From Lateolabrax maculatus (taxonomy: Eukaryota; Chordata; Actinopteri; Acropomatiformes; Lateolabracidae), in the NCBI GenBank assembly GCA_031216445.1, contig CM062213.1, forward strand, positions 11,409,501 through 11,473,500: 64,000 nucleotides of DNA. Direction: 5' to 3'. Each line of letters starts with the position of its first letter. The stretch's first letter is position 1. The translations under genes and the position numbers were made by a program. This document shows positions 50,831 through 62,459 of this stretch, in pieces. The notes under the pieces were generated by a model that saw only the letters and a program-made list of their open reading frames with translations, made no database searches and was not told the origin of the DNA.

Positions 50831-51028
50831 CCTGAAAGTCCCTCCACTTGTTTCTCACTGCCTCACTCAGTCCCAGAGCTTTTTCTGAGTGTAGTCTGTT
50901 GTAGTACTGAGAATGTGTGTGTGTGTGCGTGCGTGTGCGTGAGAGACACAGGTGTGATTATGATAAGTTACACTAATTGCTTTGTGTTCCCCTTTCCAAT
51001 AAGCCTCTTAAGACTGGCACATATATGC

Positions 51029-51029
<1 letters not shown>

Positions 51030-51073
<44 letters not shown>

Positions 51074-51097
51074 TGAGAGAAAGAGAGAGAGAGAAAG
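51030..51097. repeat. (GT)n then (GA)n microsatellite
   Basis: About 20 GT units followed by a GAGA-rich stretch. Confidence 0.9.
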
Positions 51098-51164
51098 AGA
51101 TTGTCTTGAAGAAGTAGGGTTTCCCAGTCACAGCAGATTCAGGTATTAAATGAAGATGCCGTCA

Positions 51165-51405
51165 TCAGTGTTGGAAGAAGCATTCAGATCTGTTATTAAA
51201 GATTCTACTTAAGTAAAAGTGCATAGTATTATCAGCCAAATGTACTTAAAGTATCACAAGTAAAGTACTGGCTCTGCAGTATAATGTCCCATGTGGCTGA
51301 TGACATGATCAGATTGTTAATGCTGATGCATCAATGTGTAAGTGACAGTTTACTGTTGTAGCTGCTGGAGGTGGAGCTAATTTTAACTACTTTACATCAA
51401 TGGCA
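51165..51405. mobile_element. Dispersed teleost repeat (AGTGTTGGAAGAAG... family), forward copy
   Basis: It begins with AGTGTTGGAAGAAGCATTC and continues with ACTTAAGTAAAAGTGCATAG, AAATGTACTTAAAGTATC and GGTGGAGCTAATTTTAACTA. I recognise this order from a very common fish repeat. A reverse-oriented degraded copy is at about 62460-62717. Confidence 0.7.
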
Positions 51406-52175
51406 TCCCTTTGTGTTGTAAAGTGGTGGGGACATAAGGGCTCGGGCGAAAATATATTTTTTAAATGGTCTTCATAAAGTGCAAAACAACATCGACTGCA
51501 CAAGTAACAGTAATCCATATGCATCAAATCCACAGATATGCCAGTATTAATTTCCCCTCTTATTGTGCGAAAAAACCTTTCTAAAAAGCGCTCATATTTG
51601 TTATTTCTTGGTGCAAGCTATTATTCAGAACATGTTTGCTTTTAAAAAAGTGATGGGGACAAAATCGGCCATTTCATAAAGTGGATGGGACATGTCCCCA
51701 GCATAAATGATACCTATGTTTTGTATATAAAGTTTGGTTGTGTAATCCAGTGTTTCCCAACCAAGGAGTCGGGCCCCTCTAATAAAATAATAATAATATA
51801 AATCTGAGAGGTCGTGAGATTATAATAGGAGATGAAAAAAGAAAAAAGTTCTGCTGCACAGACATGTATTTATGTGTTTGGGCATTTCTCTGATCTTTGC
51901 TTTTCTGTAAAATACTGGATAATTTTACCTCTTTAGGTAATGAATGAAAATGAAAACACTCAAGAAGTTGAGAGCCTTAATGTCTCTTTGGTGGAGCTAC
52001 TAACACCTCGTACACATCTGAAACACAACAAGAAACCTAACTGGTTTAATCTGGTGTGACTCTGTCTACTTAGATACACATTTTCATACGTTTTGACCAA
52101 AAAAAAAAAATAGGTTTAATCGACCAAAACTCGAGAAATCTCCCGATCTGACGCTGACCTGCTACAAAAACTCAG

Positions 52176-52192
52176 TTACCCATCATGCCTTG
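52176..52192 (+). promoter_or_regulatory. Candidate ZNF143/STAF binding site in the TMEM43 promoter
   Basis: TTACCCATCATGCCTTG fits the known STAF/ZNF143 consensus (TWCCCAYMATGCMYYG-type). It lies about 250 bp upstream of the TMEM43 ATG, at the edge of its CpG-rich region. The site is inferred from the motif only. Confidence 0.55.
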
Positions 52193-52442
52193 AGAAGAAG
52201 CTGTCCGGGTCGGGAAGACTGTCTTTGGGTTTGCGCTTGTTAAAGTCACCGTTGCACTCAGGAGGCGTAGGCGGTTACACAGTTTGGATGTGTAGCTCTG
52301 ACTCCGCCCGCCCAGTGTACGCAGGATAAGATACAAAGCGCTCCCTGCGTCATGTACCGTTGATGTCCGCTTCCGGTCGCCGCTGGCAATTTCGTTTTCT
52401 CCAAGTTCGCAGTTTGGCTCTGGAGTTGGACAAGTCAGAGAA

Positions 52443-55400
52443 ATGTCTTCAGCACAGACGGTACGTGGGGCAGTTTACGTGCTTTGGTTTTTACGTGATA
52501 AACGTGAACTGTTCCCGGATATCGGTGTGCAGTTAACGTTAGCACCGTAACTACCGCCTTGTAGCTCCTGGTTCAGGTGTCGTTAAAGTAAACGTGAAAC
52601 TATCAAACGCTGGATAGTTGATCCTCTGTGGAGACGTAACGTTAATCACAACAATCAGATGCCTGACAGATTTTATGTTTATTTTATGAATAAGGGTTGT
52701 GAAGTAAAACTAGGACAGAACAAAAGAGGTGTGTCAGTGGTTCACGCCTTTCTCTGTGACATGGGACATCACAGTGTTGACTGGCCTGGCTGTAATAAAT
52801 CTGTCTGATACATGAATCCGTCTCAAACGCACATAAATAAAGAAGTTGAGCTCCCTCATTGTTCACAGCAGATTTTTACATTTGTCTGTGGGTAATGTTC
52901 AGCATCACTTAGAGAAAAGGTTGTTTCCAAGAGTTTAAATGTTAAAGTTACACAATGAGCTTGAAACTTTGAATTGGTGCAGCCAGCTTGGCTCTTCTTT
53001 GTGGTTATTGTTGGCTTTTTCAACCTTTTTCTTGCATGTTTGTCTCAGTTTTCAGGTAAAGACCCAAACCAACACAAGCGTGTGTCTGCTCAGTCCAACC
53101 CTGGATTCCTGGAGCGATTGAGCGAAACTGCAGGAGGAACAGTTGTTGGGGTCGGACTGTTTTTCCTCTCAATCTATGTTCTCTTCACCAATGAGGTAAG
53201 AAACAGGCACATGTGTCATGTATTTCACGCCAAAGCAGAAATGCACACTATTAAAGCCAAAGTCAAGTGTTGTGTTATGTTGTTTGTTAATATAACCGCA
53301 GACTAACACAGAGCATGCTTGCTGTAACTGTTTCTGTCCTCAGGGACGGGCTCTGCGAACAGCACTGTCCCTGGATGAGGGTCTTTCTCAGGTTGTGTCA
53401 TTGGGGACTTTCTCCAGCCTCGACCTGCAGAACAACAACCGTTTAGTTCATCTGTCTGCACAGCTGCGCACTGCACAGGTAGAATGAATTTGCATGTACT
53501 TAAGTTCTGATCTGATCCCTCTACAATTTCATGACACATTATGTCAGAACACTGAAAAGTCTAAAACAGGTTATACAAAAATCAAAACATCTCAATTATT
53601 TTTGACCATGTTTGTTTTATGCTGTTTGACACTTTTTGAAAAAAAATGCTAATTCAGAAATCAGAAGTTGTTTAGCAGTAATTATCTGTACCTGTGTCTG
53701 TGCAGCCCCTTCATGACCCCAACTACAGAGTGGTGGTGCAGGCAGTGAAGCTGAAGAGGCAGGTGGAGATGTATCAGTGGGTGGAGTACCAGGAAAGCAA
53801 GTGAGTCTGTTGTCTGCATATGTCAACATTCAGGGTGGAGTCAGGTTTAAAAATGTTGGCTGGAATACCAGACATTTTTTGTTTATTATTGTGCGACTAA
53901 TTTCAGGGACTACCAAGAGAACGGCGAGACCAAAACTGAAACGACGTACACGTACAGTGAGTTGTTTTTTTTTTATCAAGTTAGTGTTTGGTAACGACAT
54001 GACATGCTCGACTCTGGTTGAAGCTGCAATTATTTTGGTGCTTGATGTGAATTGAAGCAATGTGATTCTTTTTCTTTAGACACCGAATGGAAGTCAGAGT
54101 TGATCAATAGTCGTCATTTTGATAAGGAAATCGGTCACCAGAACCCAGGGTACTTGCATATTTTTAACTATCTAATCTGTGATGTGTTGTGTGTTTGTGT
54201 GCAGTTGATTTTTCATTTAATCTTTGAATCTTAGTGCCATGGCAGTTGAGAGCGTCACAGTGGTGGCTCCTGAAGTCGGAGTTGGACCTTTCATTCTGTC
54301 TAAAGGTATCTTTCTAAACAAACGGACATAAACACAACATACAGAAATTAAACAGATACTGTATTGAATGTCACACTGTTTAGATTTCACTCATTATTCA
54401 TCAGTTGATTGCTTGGTCATCCTCAGGCCTGGTGGAGCAGATAAATAACTTCCAGACACTGAGTCTGAGGGATTTTACTGCTTTGACCTTGGACCCTTTT
54501 CTCAGCGTTGATGACGATTATTTCTATCACACTCAATACCCACGCAGACCGGAGGTGAGCATCATGATGTGAACTTCTCCCAGATCTGATGGGTTATGTA
54601 TTCCACATCGGTGCAGTTATTGAGTGCAGATTTTTTTTTCTCAAGGTCGGGGATGTTCGTGTGAGATTCTCCTTCGCTGGACTGAGTGGTGAGACGTCTC
54701 GCCTCGGCGCGGCTCAGACTGTGAGTGCTGCGGAGGGCTGATTACTATATTCATCTCACTCATGATGACATATCAGTGGATCATTGACTTTAAGCATTTC
54801 CTGTATGCATTTTCACTGTGGACTTACCATTTAATGCCAGTTCTTTATAGATATTTATCACATTCAATATTAACATATTTTACTTCTTAAAAAGATGCTA
54901 AAAAGAAATAAACTGAACTGTTTTAACTAGTGCTGAAAGATTTGGTCAAGTGGAATAGTTGATCAAAAGATAATTAAGCAACATTAGTTTGGATAATCTA
55001 TTAATAATCTTAAATCATTTATCAAACTTTAACTAATTCCAAATTAGAGGATTTTTTGCTTTTTGCTGTTTTAAATTATTGTGAATTGAATGTGTTTAGG
55101 ATTTTGAATGTGCTTGTAAAAAAACTATTTGAGAAAGTCTCCTTGGTCTCCAGGAACCCGTAAAGATACTTTTGAGACTTAATGATTAAATTATTGATCA
55201 AAATATCAACAACAATAATCAACAATCACAATAATGGAAATAATCATTAATTACACCCACAGCTTTAACGATAGTTCTGTTTTTTGGGAATATTGAAACT
55301 ATGGCTGCAACTAACGACTATTTTCATTATCAATTAATCTGATTATTTTTCACAATACATAAACTATACGATGTGCAATTAGTATGTATTATAGAATCAG

Positions 55401-56097
55401 GTATGATGTCATGGAATAGTGAAAAATCACAGCTGAAATTGCTAACTGTTTTTCAGGTCAGCATTATTGCCATGCAGAGAGGGGAGCAGCTGATGCCTTT
55501 TAAAACCAAGTCAGGAGACACGCTGGAGATCTTGTACCTGGAGGATCTCACTGCAGAGGTCAGTGTGGATTTTATCTCATTTCTTGGACACTGCGGTTGT
55601 TTTTTGTCAATTTAATTAAATTTGTTTTATGGGAATAATAACTACGTTGTAATGTTAATACACGTTTTTCGTTTTCTGTAGGAGATTTTTGAAAAAGAAC
55701 AGCAGTACAACAGTATGAAGACGTGGGGACTCAGGGCTGCAGGCTGGGCCCTCATGTTCCTCAGTATTCAGCTGGCCATGCGCATCATCTACACATTGGG
55801 TAAATAATGGTCACAGCTGCTGTACAGCCACATTATGCATGGTTTTCTTTCCGTGTATTTCTCATTCATATTCCTCTCTGTTGTGCGCCTACAGTGGATT
55901 GGGTTCCTATTCTCAGAGAGATCGTGTCCGTGGGGCTGAAGATCTTCGCCTTGTGCATCTCCTGCTCTCTGTCTCTTCTCACCATCGGAGTAGGTTGGCT
56001 TTTTTACCGACCTTTAGTTGCTGTGGCTCTGGGGGCACTAGCTCTGCTTCCAGTGTTTCTCGCCCGCTCAGGACTTCCAGCCAAGAAGAACGAGTGA
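52443..56097 (+). CDS. TMEM43: Transmembrane protein 43 (LUMA), complete, 403 aa
   Basis: Inner nuclear/ER membrane protein that interacts with emerin and lamins; human variants cause arrhythmogenic cardiomyopathy. Exons: 52443-52460, 53049-53195, 53344-53478, 53706-53800, 53907-53956, 54080-54149, 54235-54305, 54427-54554, 54646-54720, 55457-55558, 55682-55799, 55895-56097 (TGA). They join to 404 codons (human 400 aa). The first hydrophobic span is at about residues 32-50 (GTVVGVGLFFLSIYVLF). A large lumenal domain follows (motifs TTYTYNTEWKSELI, GHQNPGAMAVES and YFYHTQYPRRPEVGDVR). Three hydrophobic spans close the protein, with WLFYRPL between the last two and an ARSGLPAKKNE tail. The 18-nt coding part of exon 1 is fixed by ATG plus donor and by the phase of exon 2. 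It lies convergent with RHOA. Confidence 0.96.
54930..55345. mobile_element. Dispersed repeat with ends related by inversion
   Basis: It starts AGTGCTGAAAGATTTGGTCA and runs through GATTTTTTGCTTTTTGCTGT, TGAATTGAATGTGTTTAGGA and CTCCTTGGTCTCCAGGAACC. I recognise this order from an abundant fish repeat. After about 55265, GGCTGCAACTAACGACTATT is a fragment of the same family in the opposite orientation. It lies in the TMEM43 intron between 54720 and 55457. Confidence 0.65.
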
Positions 56098-56205
56098 CTA
56101 GTGAACTGATGATTTTCACAACAGTTTTGGGTGCCTGGCTTCCCCATCCATCAGAGGAAACAAACGGCTTGGAACTTTCCTGGGTAAAACAGACAATGCT
56201 GTGGT

Positions 56206-56211
56206 AATAAA
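56206..56211 (+). terminator. TMEM43 polyadenylation signal
   Basis: AATAAA 109 nt after the stop codon, followed by a GT-rich stretch (ATGTGTCTTGTTCTGAGG) as expected for the downstream element. Confidence 0.75.
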
Positions 56212-56569
56212 TGTGTCTTGTTCTGAGGTACAATAATAGATCAAATCAGTGTTTGAAAGGACACAATAATTTGTATTAGTAATTCATAGTGGGCATCACT
56301 TTATCACCCTGGAAATATATTTATAGATAAAAGGAAATCACACATCAATCACTACTGATGTCCTATCAGACACAAGTGGAAACTGTTGGTGTTGCCTTCA
56401 GACCTCAAATGTTGTCAGATGTGGCCTTTCAGAAGTTCATCCACCCATGCAAAGACTCACTATATTCTCACTTGATATTGTGTTGAGCAACATGAGATTA
56501 CTGTGGTCCCATTTTCAGTGTAAACAACTCACCAAAGACTTGTTGCTCCCTCCACAAAACACTAATCAG

Positions 56570-56914
56570 TTGTCCGTTTATTAGGTACACCGAGCTAAAA
56601 CTAATGCAGTTTAATACGACAGGCCCACAATAAATCCTACCTTCATGAAGGTTATAAAGTTCAGTTTTTGTTGCAACTGTTTTACGGAGGTGTTGAGTCC
56701 ACTATGATCAGTTTAGAGGCTGTCGTTTGTGGTGCTGTTGAACTGTAGTGTTACACTGTTACACACGGATTTTAATATTTAGTCTAAATTCAGTGATGTA
56801 AATGAGGTGGACAAAATATTTTTCAACATTAAAACCTTCAAGAAGGTAGGATTTATTGCAGGGGTTTTTATTAGACTGCATAAGTTTTAGCTACGTGTGC
56901 CTAATAAACTGGCA
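56570..56914. mobile_element. Inverted-repeat element (MITE), copy 2, with long terminal inverted repeats
   Basis: The left end CCGTTTATTAGGTACACC and the right end GTGTGCCTAATAAACTGG are inverted copies. The similarity continues inward for roughly 90-100 bp; CAATAAATCCTACCTTC on the left matches GAAGGTAGGATTTATTG on the right. It is the same family as 19137-19374. No coding capacity is seen. Confidence 0.85.
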
Positions 56915-58331
56915 AATGAATTGAGTGTATGTATGTTCACATCATGTATTCCCTCCTTACCTGCAACACTTTAGGGAACATTGTGTTGCGCTTTCAAATA
57001 AAACATTGCTCATATCATCAGGGATTTCTTTGTAAATTAAAAACAATGACTTGTGGTGAAGTGCGAACATGAATGATGAAGCTGTGTTTTTGTAAAGCGC
57101 CTTGTGTGAAGGGTCTTTGTAAAATACCAAAGAACTGGGGATCTGCAATTTTGTTGTATTGTTTGTATGCAATGCATGTTAAATAAAGCACTTTTTGTGT
57201 ATATCTACAGACCTAAATTACTTCTGGAACACATCCAATTGGGGTGTAAGTCAAGATGGCCTGACAGGTTGAGCCTCAATGATACTAGATTAATTTCAGA
57301 GATATGGCGTACATATATATCATATCATATCAAAGACTATGCTGTAATTTAGAAACATTGTCACCATTCACAGTCTATTTGTCAGAGAGAACTGACCAGT
57401 TTGTTTTTTCCACTGCAAAGTGTCTAGCTCAGTACATCTCTTAGTCTTAATCAATTTAAGAGATATTTATCAAAAATGGTTATGTGTTTGTTTTTCAAAT
57501 AGCAAAATCAGCCTGTAAGTCCTGTATCTATCAGGCTGTATTGATGAGATAACCAAAAACCAGCTTGTGTTAATCTATAATGTCCACCATACGTGCCATG
57601 TGCCCTTGAAATGCATCTTCAAAAAGGACGATGTCAAATTGGCTGTGCGTGCAGAATAAGTTTTATCCTTGGAAACGTTTTCCGAACCCTGCTTAAAATC
57701 TTTATTCTGTATCAAAGCGCAACTTTAACTGACTGAATGTAATTCACTGTTTATCAAGTAAGTGATACAAATGATCAAGATTCTTACAAAGTAATTTATT
57801 ACACAAAACACTAAGTTTCCAAAATGAGTTTCCAGTCTCACTGTGCATGTGATCATAATGCACATAGGATTTGTATATGAAGCACACAAACAAATTTCGA
57901 CTTCATGTGTGCATCTGTTTGTTGAAATAATTAAAGGACTATGGGTCACAGTGTACAGGTACTTCACCCTAGTTGGCTGTGGAAACATTCCTCAGATCAG
58001 CAGGCAGGGCTTAAGCACTTGACTGTAGTTGGCAGGTATGACACAACAGGTCCCCTGGGCTGACCTCTTTGATTACATGGTACATGTTGATAAAGGAGGT
58101 TTCAATATGGCAAATTTACTCATTTTAAAGTACAAAAAAGTATTTTCCATAACCTCAAAATTGAATACTGACAGAACCTGACTACTTTTGCTTAAGACAA
58201 AAAAAGTAAAAGCATTACACCTTTAGTAAAAACTGGGGAGAACAGTCTTTTGTGTGGGTGTGTTTGGGGGTAGGTTTGACCTAATGCTCCTTCTTCTTTC
58301 CCCCTATTGGAAGCAGTCCTCGTGCCCCCGT
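56915..58331 (-). other. TMEM43-RHOA convergent spacer and RHOA 3' UTR
   Basis: Minus-strand AATAAA words at 57795-57800 and 57701-57706 lie about 0.53 and 0.63 kb past the RHOA stop codon and are its candidate polyadenylation signals. The rest is AT-rich and shows no supported gene. Confidence 0.5.
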
Positions 58332-60345
58332 TTACAGTAGGACACATTTATTGCTCTTCTTTCCCCGCCTGGCCTGTAGTGCAGCCCTGGTGGCCATCTC
58401 GAACACTTCCCTCACACCATCCTTTGTTTTTGCAGAGCACTCCATGTATCCAAAGGCACTGATCCTGTTAGCCATGTCCCGTCCATCCTCGGGTTTCACG
58501 GGTTCCTAAAGAAAAAAGGTCGGGAGAAGTTTTAGGGAAACAGACATTCATCACTAGAAAAACCATTGATGTGTTTGTTTTTAAACTTTTACCTGCTTCA
58601 TTTTGGCAAGCTCCCTCCGGGTGTGCTCATCGTTACGCAGATCCTTTTTATTTCCCACCAGTATAATGGGAACATTGGGACAGAAGTGTTTCACCTCAGG
58701 AGTCCACTTCTCAGGGATGTTTTCTGAATAAGGGGACAAAAGAAACATCATTCAGAACAGAGAAGCAGCTACATGCAGGTGAGAAGAATCAAACAGAGAC
58801 AAAAATCACTGTATCTTAGATGGAGAAATTTCTTGAGGGTGAAGTAGATAATAGTAGATAAATGCCTTGATAAGTGTGTTTCTGTGTGTGCAGTAATGAT
58901 GAACAGGAGTGAGTGAAAAACAGACATGGTGTGCAAAATGTTTCCCCATGTCCACCTTTTTGTTTGTGGCTGGTTCTTAACATGACATTACTGGAGCAAG
59001 TTTTAAATCTCAAACTAGTCTGCCTCCTTCCCTCCTAATTATTCAACAAGATACCACTTAAAAAAGCAGTCTAAATAATCCTTTTGCAAAACTTTTGGTG
59101 GCATTTAGATAATATTTACATACACAAACATTAACTTAAACTATCAGTTTCAACTTACCAAGACTGTCAGGGCTGTCGATGGAGAAGCACATGAGAATGA
59201 CATCGGTGTCTGGATAGGAGAGCGGGCGCAGTCTGTCATAGTCTTCTTGACCTGCTGTATCCCAGAGTGCTAACTCGACCTGCATAAGAGTGAACAACAT
59301 ATCAACCACATGAAGCCAAATCCTGTTCACGGTGCTTCGAGTCTATTAGATCTGACATTATACTGACCTAATGGAATGTATACAAGCCAATATCCTGTAT
59401 TCAGAAATAATGCGTATTACATTACTACTTTTTGTGCGCATATAAAAACCACATCCCATTTACAATCACTCTGATTAACCATTTAACATGAAACACACAT
59501 GACATCACGTTTTCTTGATGATCTTAGAAATCATTGTCTCTGAAACCTTTTTGTCTAAAATGTTTCTCATTCATTACTCCCAGTATAATAAACACTGAAT
59601 AGTTTACTATATAGTGAGCAGTGAACTGAGATTTTGGACGATTGTCATTTTGCATAGTCACTGACAGGTGACAAACAACTGTAACTTTTCATCTATAATA
59701 TCTATTGTGGAATTGTTAACAGAAAGTAGTGTACATACCATGGACACTATTGAGGGAATTTTAAATGGCACTACATAGTGTATAAGTTTAACACGCAGAA
59801 TTCAGACACAAGTAAAATAGTGGACAGTAAAAAAGAAGCAATTTAGATTAAGCAGTAGTGATTTCAGATGGGAGCAGAGCTGATTCTTTTGTGATTTTTA
59901 CCGTAATTTGATTTTCTTTAAAACACGCAGCAACATACCATATTATTTAACAGTTTGCCCAAAGTCAGAACCTAACTTAAGTAAGAGCTGTTAAGACTCA
60001 TTCACATTTTGTTAAATACCCATATGCTCAACAAGCCTTTCATCTATCCAAACCCCTCAAAATAAGTAAACTTTATTCGCATTAATCAACACATAAAATC
60101 ACATCAAACCTGAATCACCACCAGCGCTCAGCTGGTCGACACAATGCTGATTCCGGCCTTAAATGTGAGGAAAGCAGAATGATTCCTACCTGTTTGCTAT
60201 CAACCTCAATGTCAGCAACGTAGTTCTCAAACACCGTGGGCACGTAGACCTCCGGAAACTGGTCCTTACTGAACACGATGAGCAGACAGGTCTTCCCACA
60301 GGCTCCATCTCCAACTATGACCAGCTTTTTCCTGATCGCTGCCAT
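58332..60345 (-). CDS. RHOA: Small GTPase RhoA, complete, 193 aa
   Basis: Rho-family switch that drives ROCK and formin signalling to stress fibres and contractility at the plasma membrane. Exons in transcript order: 60345-60190, 59279-59159, 58723-58593, 58505-58332 (TAA). They join to 194 codons, exactly the human length. P-loop GDGACGKT (residues 12-19), effector loop VPTVFENYVAD, switch II WDTAGQEDYDRLRPLSYP, NKKD (guanine base) and ECSAKT are all intact, as is the Rho insert ([20 protein letters not shown]). The end RRGKKSNKCVLL is a polybasic tail plus a CAAX box whose final Leu predicts geranylgeranylation. RhoB and RhoC tails differ. The acceptor before the ATG lies at 60348, so the 5' UTR is on one or more upstream exons (donors at 61357 and possibly 60980). 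Which teleost rhoa duplicate it is cannot be decided. Confidence 0.96.
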
Positions 60346-60428
60346 AGCTGCAGGCAAGAAAAACAGATCACAGACAGAAAACAGCAAAAGGTTACCACAT
60401 GAGAACACTTTAAATACACACACACACA

Positions 60429-60430
<2 letters not shown>

Positions 60431-60490
<60 letters not shown>
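60431..60490. repeat. (TA)n microsatellite
   Basis: About 30 uninterrupted TA units in the RHOA 5' UTR intron, 85 bp upstream of the coding exon. Confidence 0.95.
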
Positions 60491-60495
<5 letters not shown>

Positions 60496-60661
60496 CAATC
60501 CTGCAAGCATTATGCAACACTAGGTGAACATTAGGCCTGAGAGAGACGATGATGAGCAGCAGTCAACCTTCAGCTGCTGTGACTCAACCCGTCTGAAACC
60601 AACACCCGGGGCTAATCATTTAGCTCTCTGTCGCAACGTCAACACCACGGCTGTTTAAAGA

Positions 60662-60714
60662 CAGTCAGTCAGTCAGTCAGTCAACCAGTCAGTCAGTCAA
60701 CCAGTCAGTCAGTC
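60662..60714. repeat. (CAGT)n tetranucleotide repeat
   Basis: Runs of CAGT/AGTC broken twice by an identical CAACCAGTC variant unit. Confidence 0.9.
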
Positions 60715-60729
60715 GACTCCACACCAGGT

Positions 60730-61480
60730 TTAACCCCAAAGAAGAGCGACCCCACTCCTCCGGTGTTGACTCCGGGGACCCCTCGTCCACGATGAGACAT
60801 TTCCGCTCCAGTGTTTCTGACCCATCCCGGGCTTGACTAACGATTCCGTGTAAAACACCCACATCAGCATTAACCTGGACAGACCTGAGCCGTGCCGGTG
60901 TCCGCAGGGAGCAGTGCAGCCCCCGCGGGGCGCAGAGGTCCGGACCCGAGTCCGGCTCGGCTCGGCTCGGCTCTGTTTACCAGACACTGGCCGGCCAGCG
61001 TTAGCCGGATGCGAGGCTACTGCGCTAAATCTACATCTGTGCGGTTTCACTTCGCGGAGACGGTGCGGGACACACGCGCGACGTTTGCGGTACCGCAGGA
61101 CCGGTCCACCCCCCCAAAAACAAATTGTTAAAATGAATTATTATTTATTTTTTTCCTCCTTTTCTGAGTCTCAAACCAGTCCGGCGAGCAGGCTACCGGG
61201 CTTAGCTTAGCACAACGGAAGTCTGTGTGTCGGTCCGTCGGGAGGAAAAAAAACAAAAAAAAAACCCAAAGATTATCACGTTTATATCACGATTGTTGAG
61301 CGGGAGAGAGGCTGCCGACGGGGAGCCGCGGCTCCGCTCCGCGGGTACTTTCTTACCGAGTGACCGGGTTCAAATCTCTCCGACTGATTTCCGAGCGCTG
61401 CTTTGTTGGCCTCCGTCGCTGCTGCCTGACTGCGCCGCCGCCGCCGCTGCTGGAGGATTAACAGGAGGGAAGTGAGGGGG
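60730..61480 (-). promoter_or_regulatory. RHOA CpG-rich promoter and untranslated first exon
   Basis: GC-rich, CpG-dense sequence upstream of RHOA. A minus-strand donor CACTCG/gtaagaa at 61357 closes a likely untranslated exon 1. A second plausible donor GTCTG/gtaaac lies near 60980. The transcription start is not identifiable. Confidence 0.55.
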
Positions 61481-61548
61481 TGGGGACCGCACAACAACAC
61501 ACCGTTATATAAACATCCAAAATGATACTCTATACATGCAGTCACCCA

Positions 61549-61550
<2 letters not shown>

Positions 61551-61589
<39 letters not shown>
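61551..61589. repeat. (ATT)n microsatellite
   Basis: About 13 TTA units. Confidence 0.95.
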
Positions 61590-61590
<1 letters not shown>

Positions 61591-62459
61591 TAGTAGTTAA
61601 GTTTAGGTGTTTTTGTCTTACATGATTATAGCCCCTTTATAGGTTCAGTACAACATATGTGTGTCTATGTGGTAGGACCTGTTGTAAATGAAATTGGCCT
61701 GGGAAAGTAACATTCACTCTTTGCACTGTACTCAAGTACAACTGTGAGATACCATGGCCGAAATTATCTTAGGCTCCAGGGCTCCAGGGCAAAAAAATGA
61801 GCCCCTATTTACTGCCTGTCCCCTCCCCTCTCTGTGAACTGTGTACATTATTCCTGGAATAATAATGCATGGCCCCAGGTGTGCTGTGTGGTAATTGATT
61901 ATTGATTGGTGATCTGATGAAAGTTTCGTCATAGTGTATGATGAATGTGCACCGTTGAAGACATTTGGACATGCCACGTTTCAGCCGCCATTCATTCTAT
62001 AATTTACACCTGTGCCTTTCCTGCTGTGCCCTGTCAAAAGGTGTTCTGTTTAAAGGGCTGTATCAGCTAAAATAATGAAGGCCTTCAAAATAGATTTTGA
62101 TGCAGGGTCTCAAGATCAAGTATTAGTAAAAGTGTGATAACACCCTAATGCTGTTATCATGTCAGTGGATATTGTGCTTTAATAGTGCATGTTGTCATAC
62201 TTCCAAGACAAAGCCTGAAGAACCCACTTTTTTTATATTTTATCACAGTGGTGCAAATTATCTAACAAATGTGCAGCTAATGACCACGAACCAGTTGTCC
62301 TGCAGTGAACCTGGGGCTTGCAGGACCCCTGTAGGTCTTGATCCCTGCAGGCAGTTTATTATTTATTTTATTTATTGTTATTTTAGTGATGTACTGAAGT
62401 TACTTTGAAAATTCAGATTTTACAAAACATATACTGATCTAATAAAATAAGTTGCATTA

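Larger units (their letters stand above)
50831..52442. other. GDI-TMEM43 divergent spacer with a repeat cluster
   Basis: It holds a (GT)n(GA)n microsatellite, at least one recognisable dispersed repeat (51165-51405) and two further repeat-like blocks (about 51423-51720 and 51745-52000). After about 52140 comes the CpG-rich TMEM43 promoter, with GC boxes (about 52303-52312) and an ETS-like CGCTTCCGGT at 52369-52378. No gene is supported. Confidence 0.6.

Noticed and set aside
60892..61210. GC-rich plus-strand frames upstream of RHOA
   Set aside because: CpG-rich sequence often stays open by chance. No homology is recognised, and the region is the RHOA promoter.
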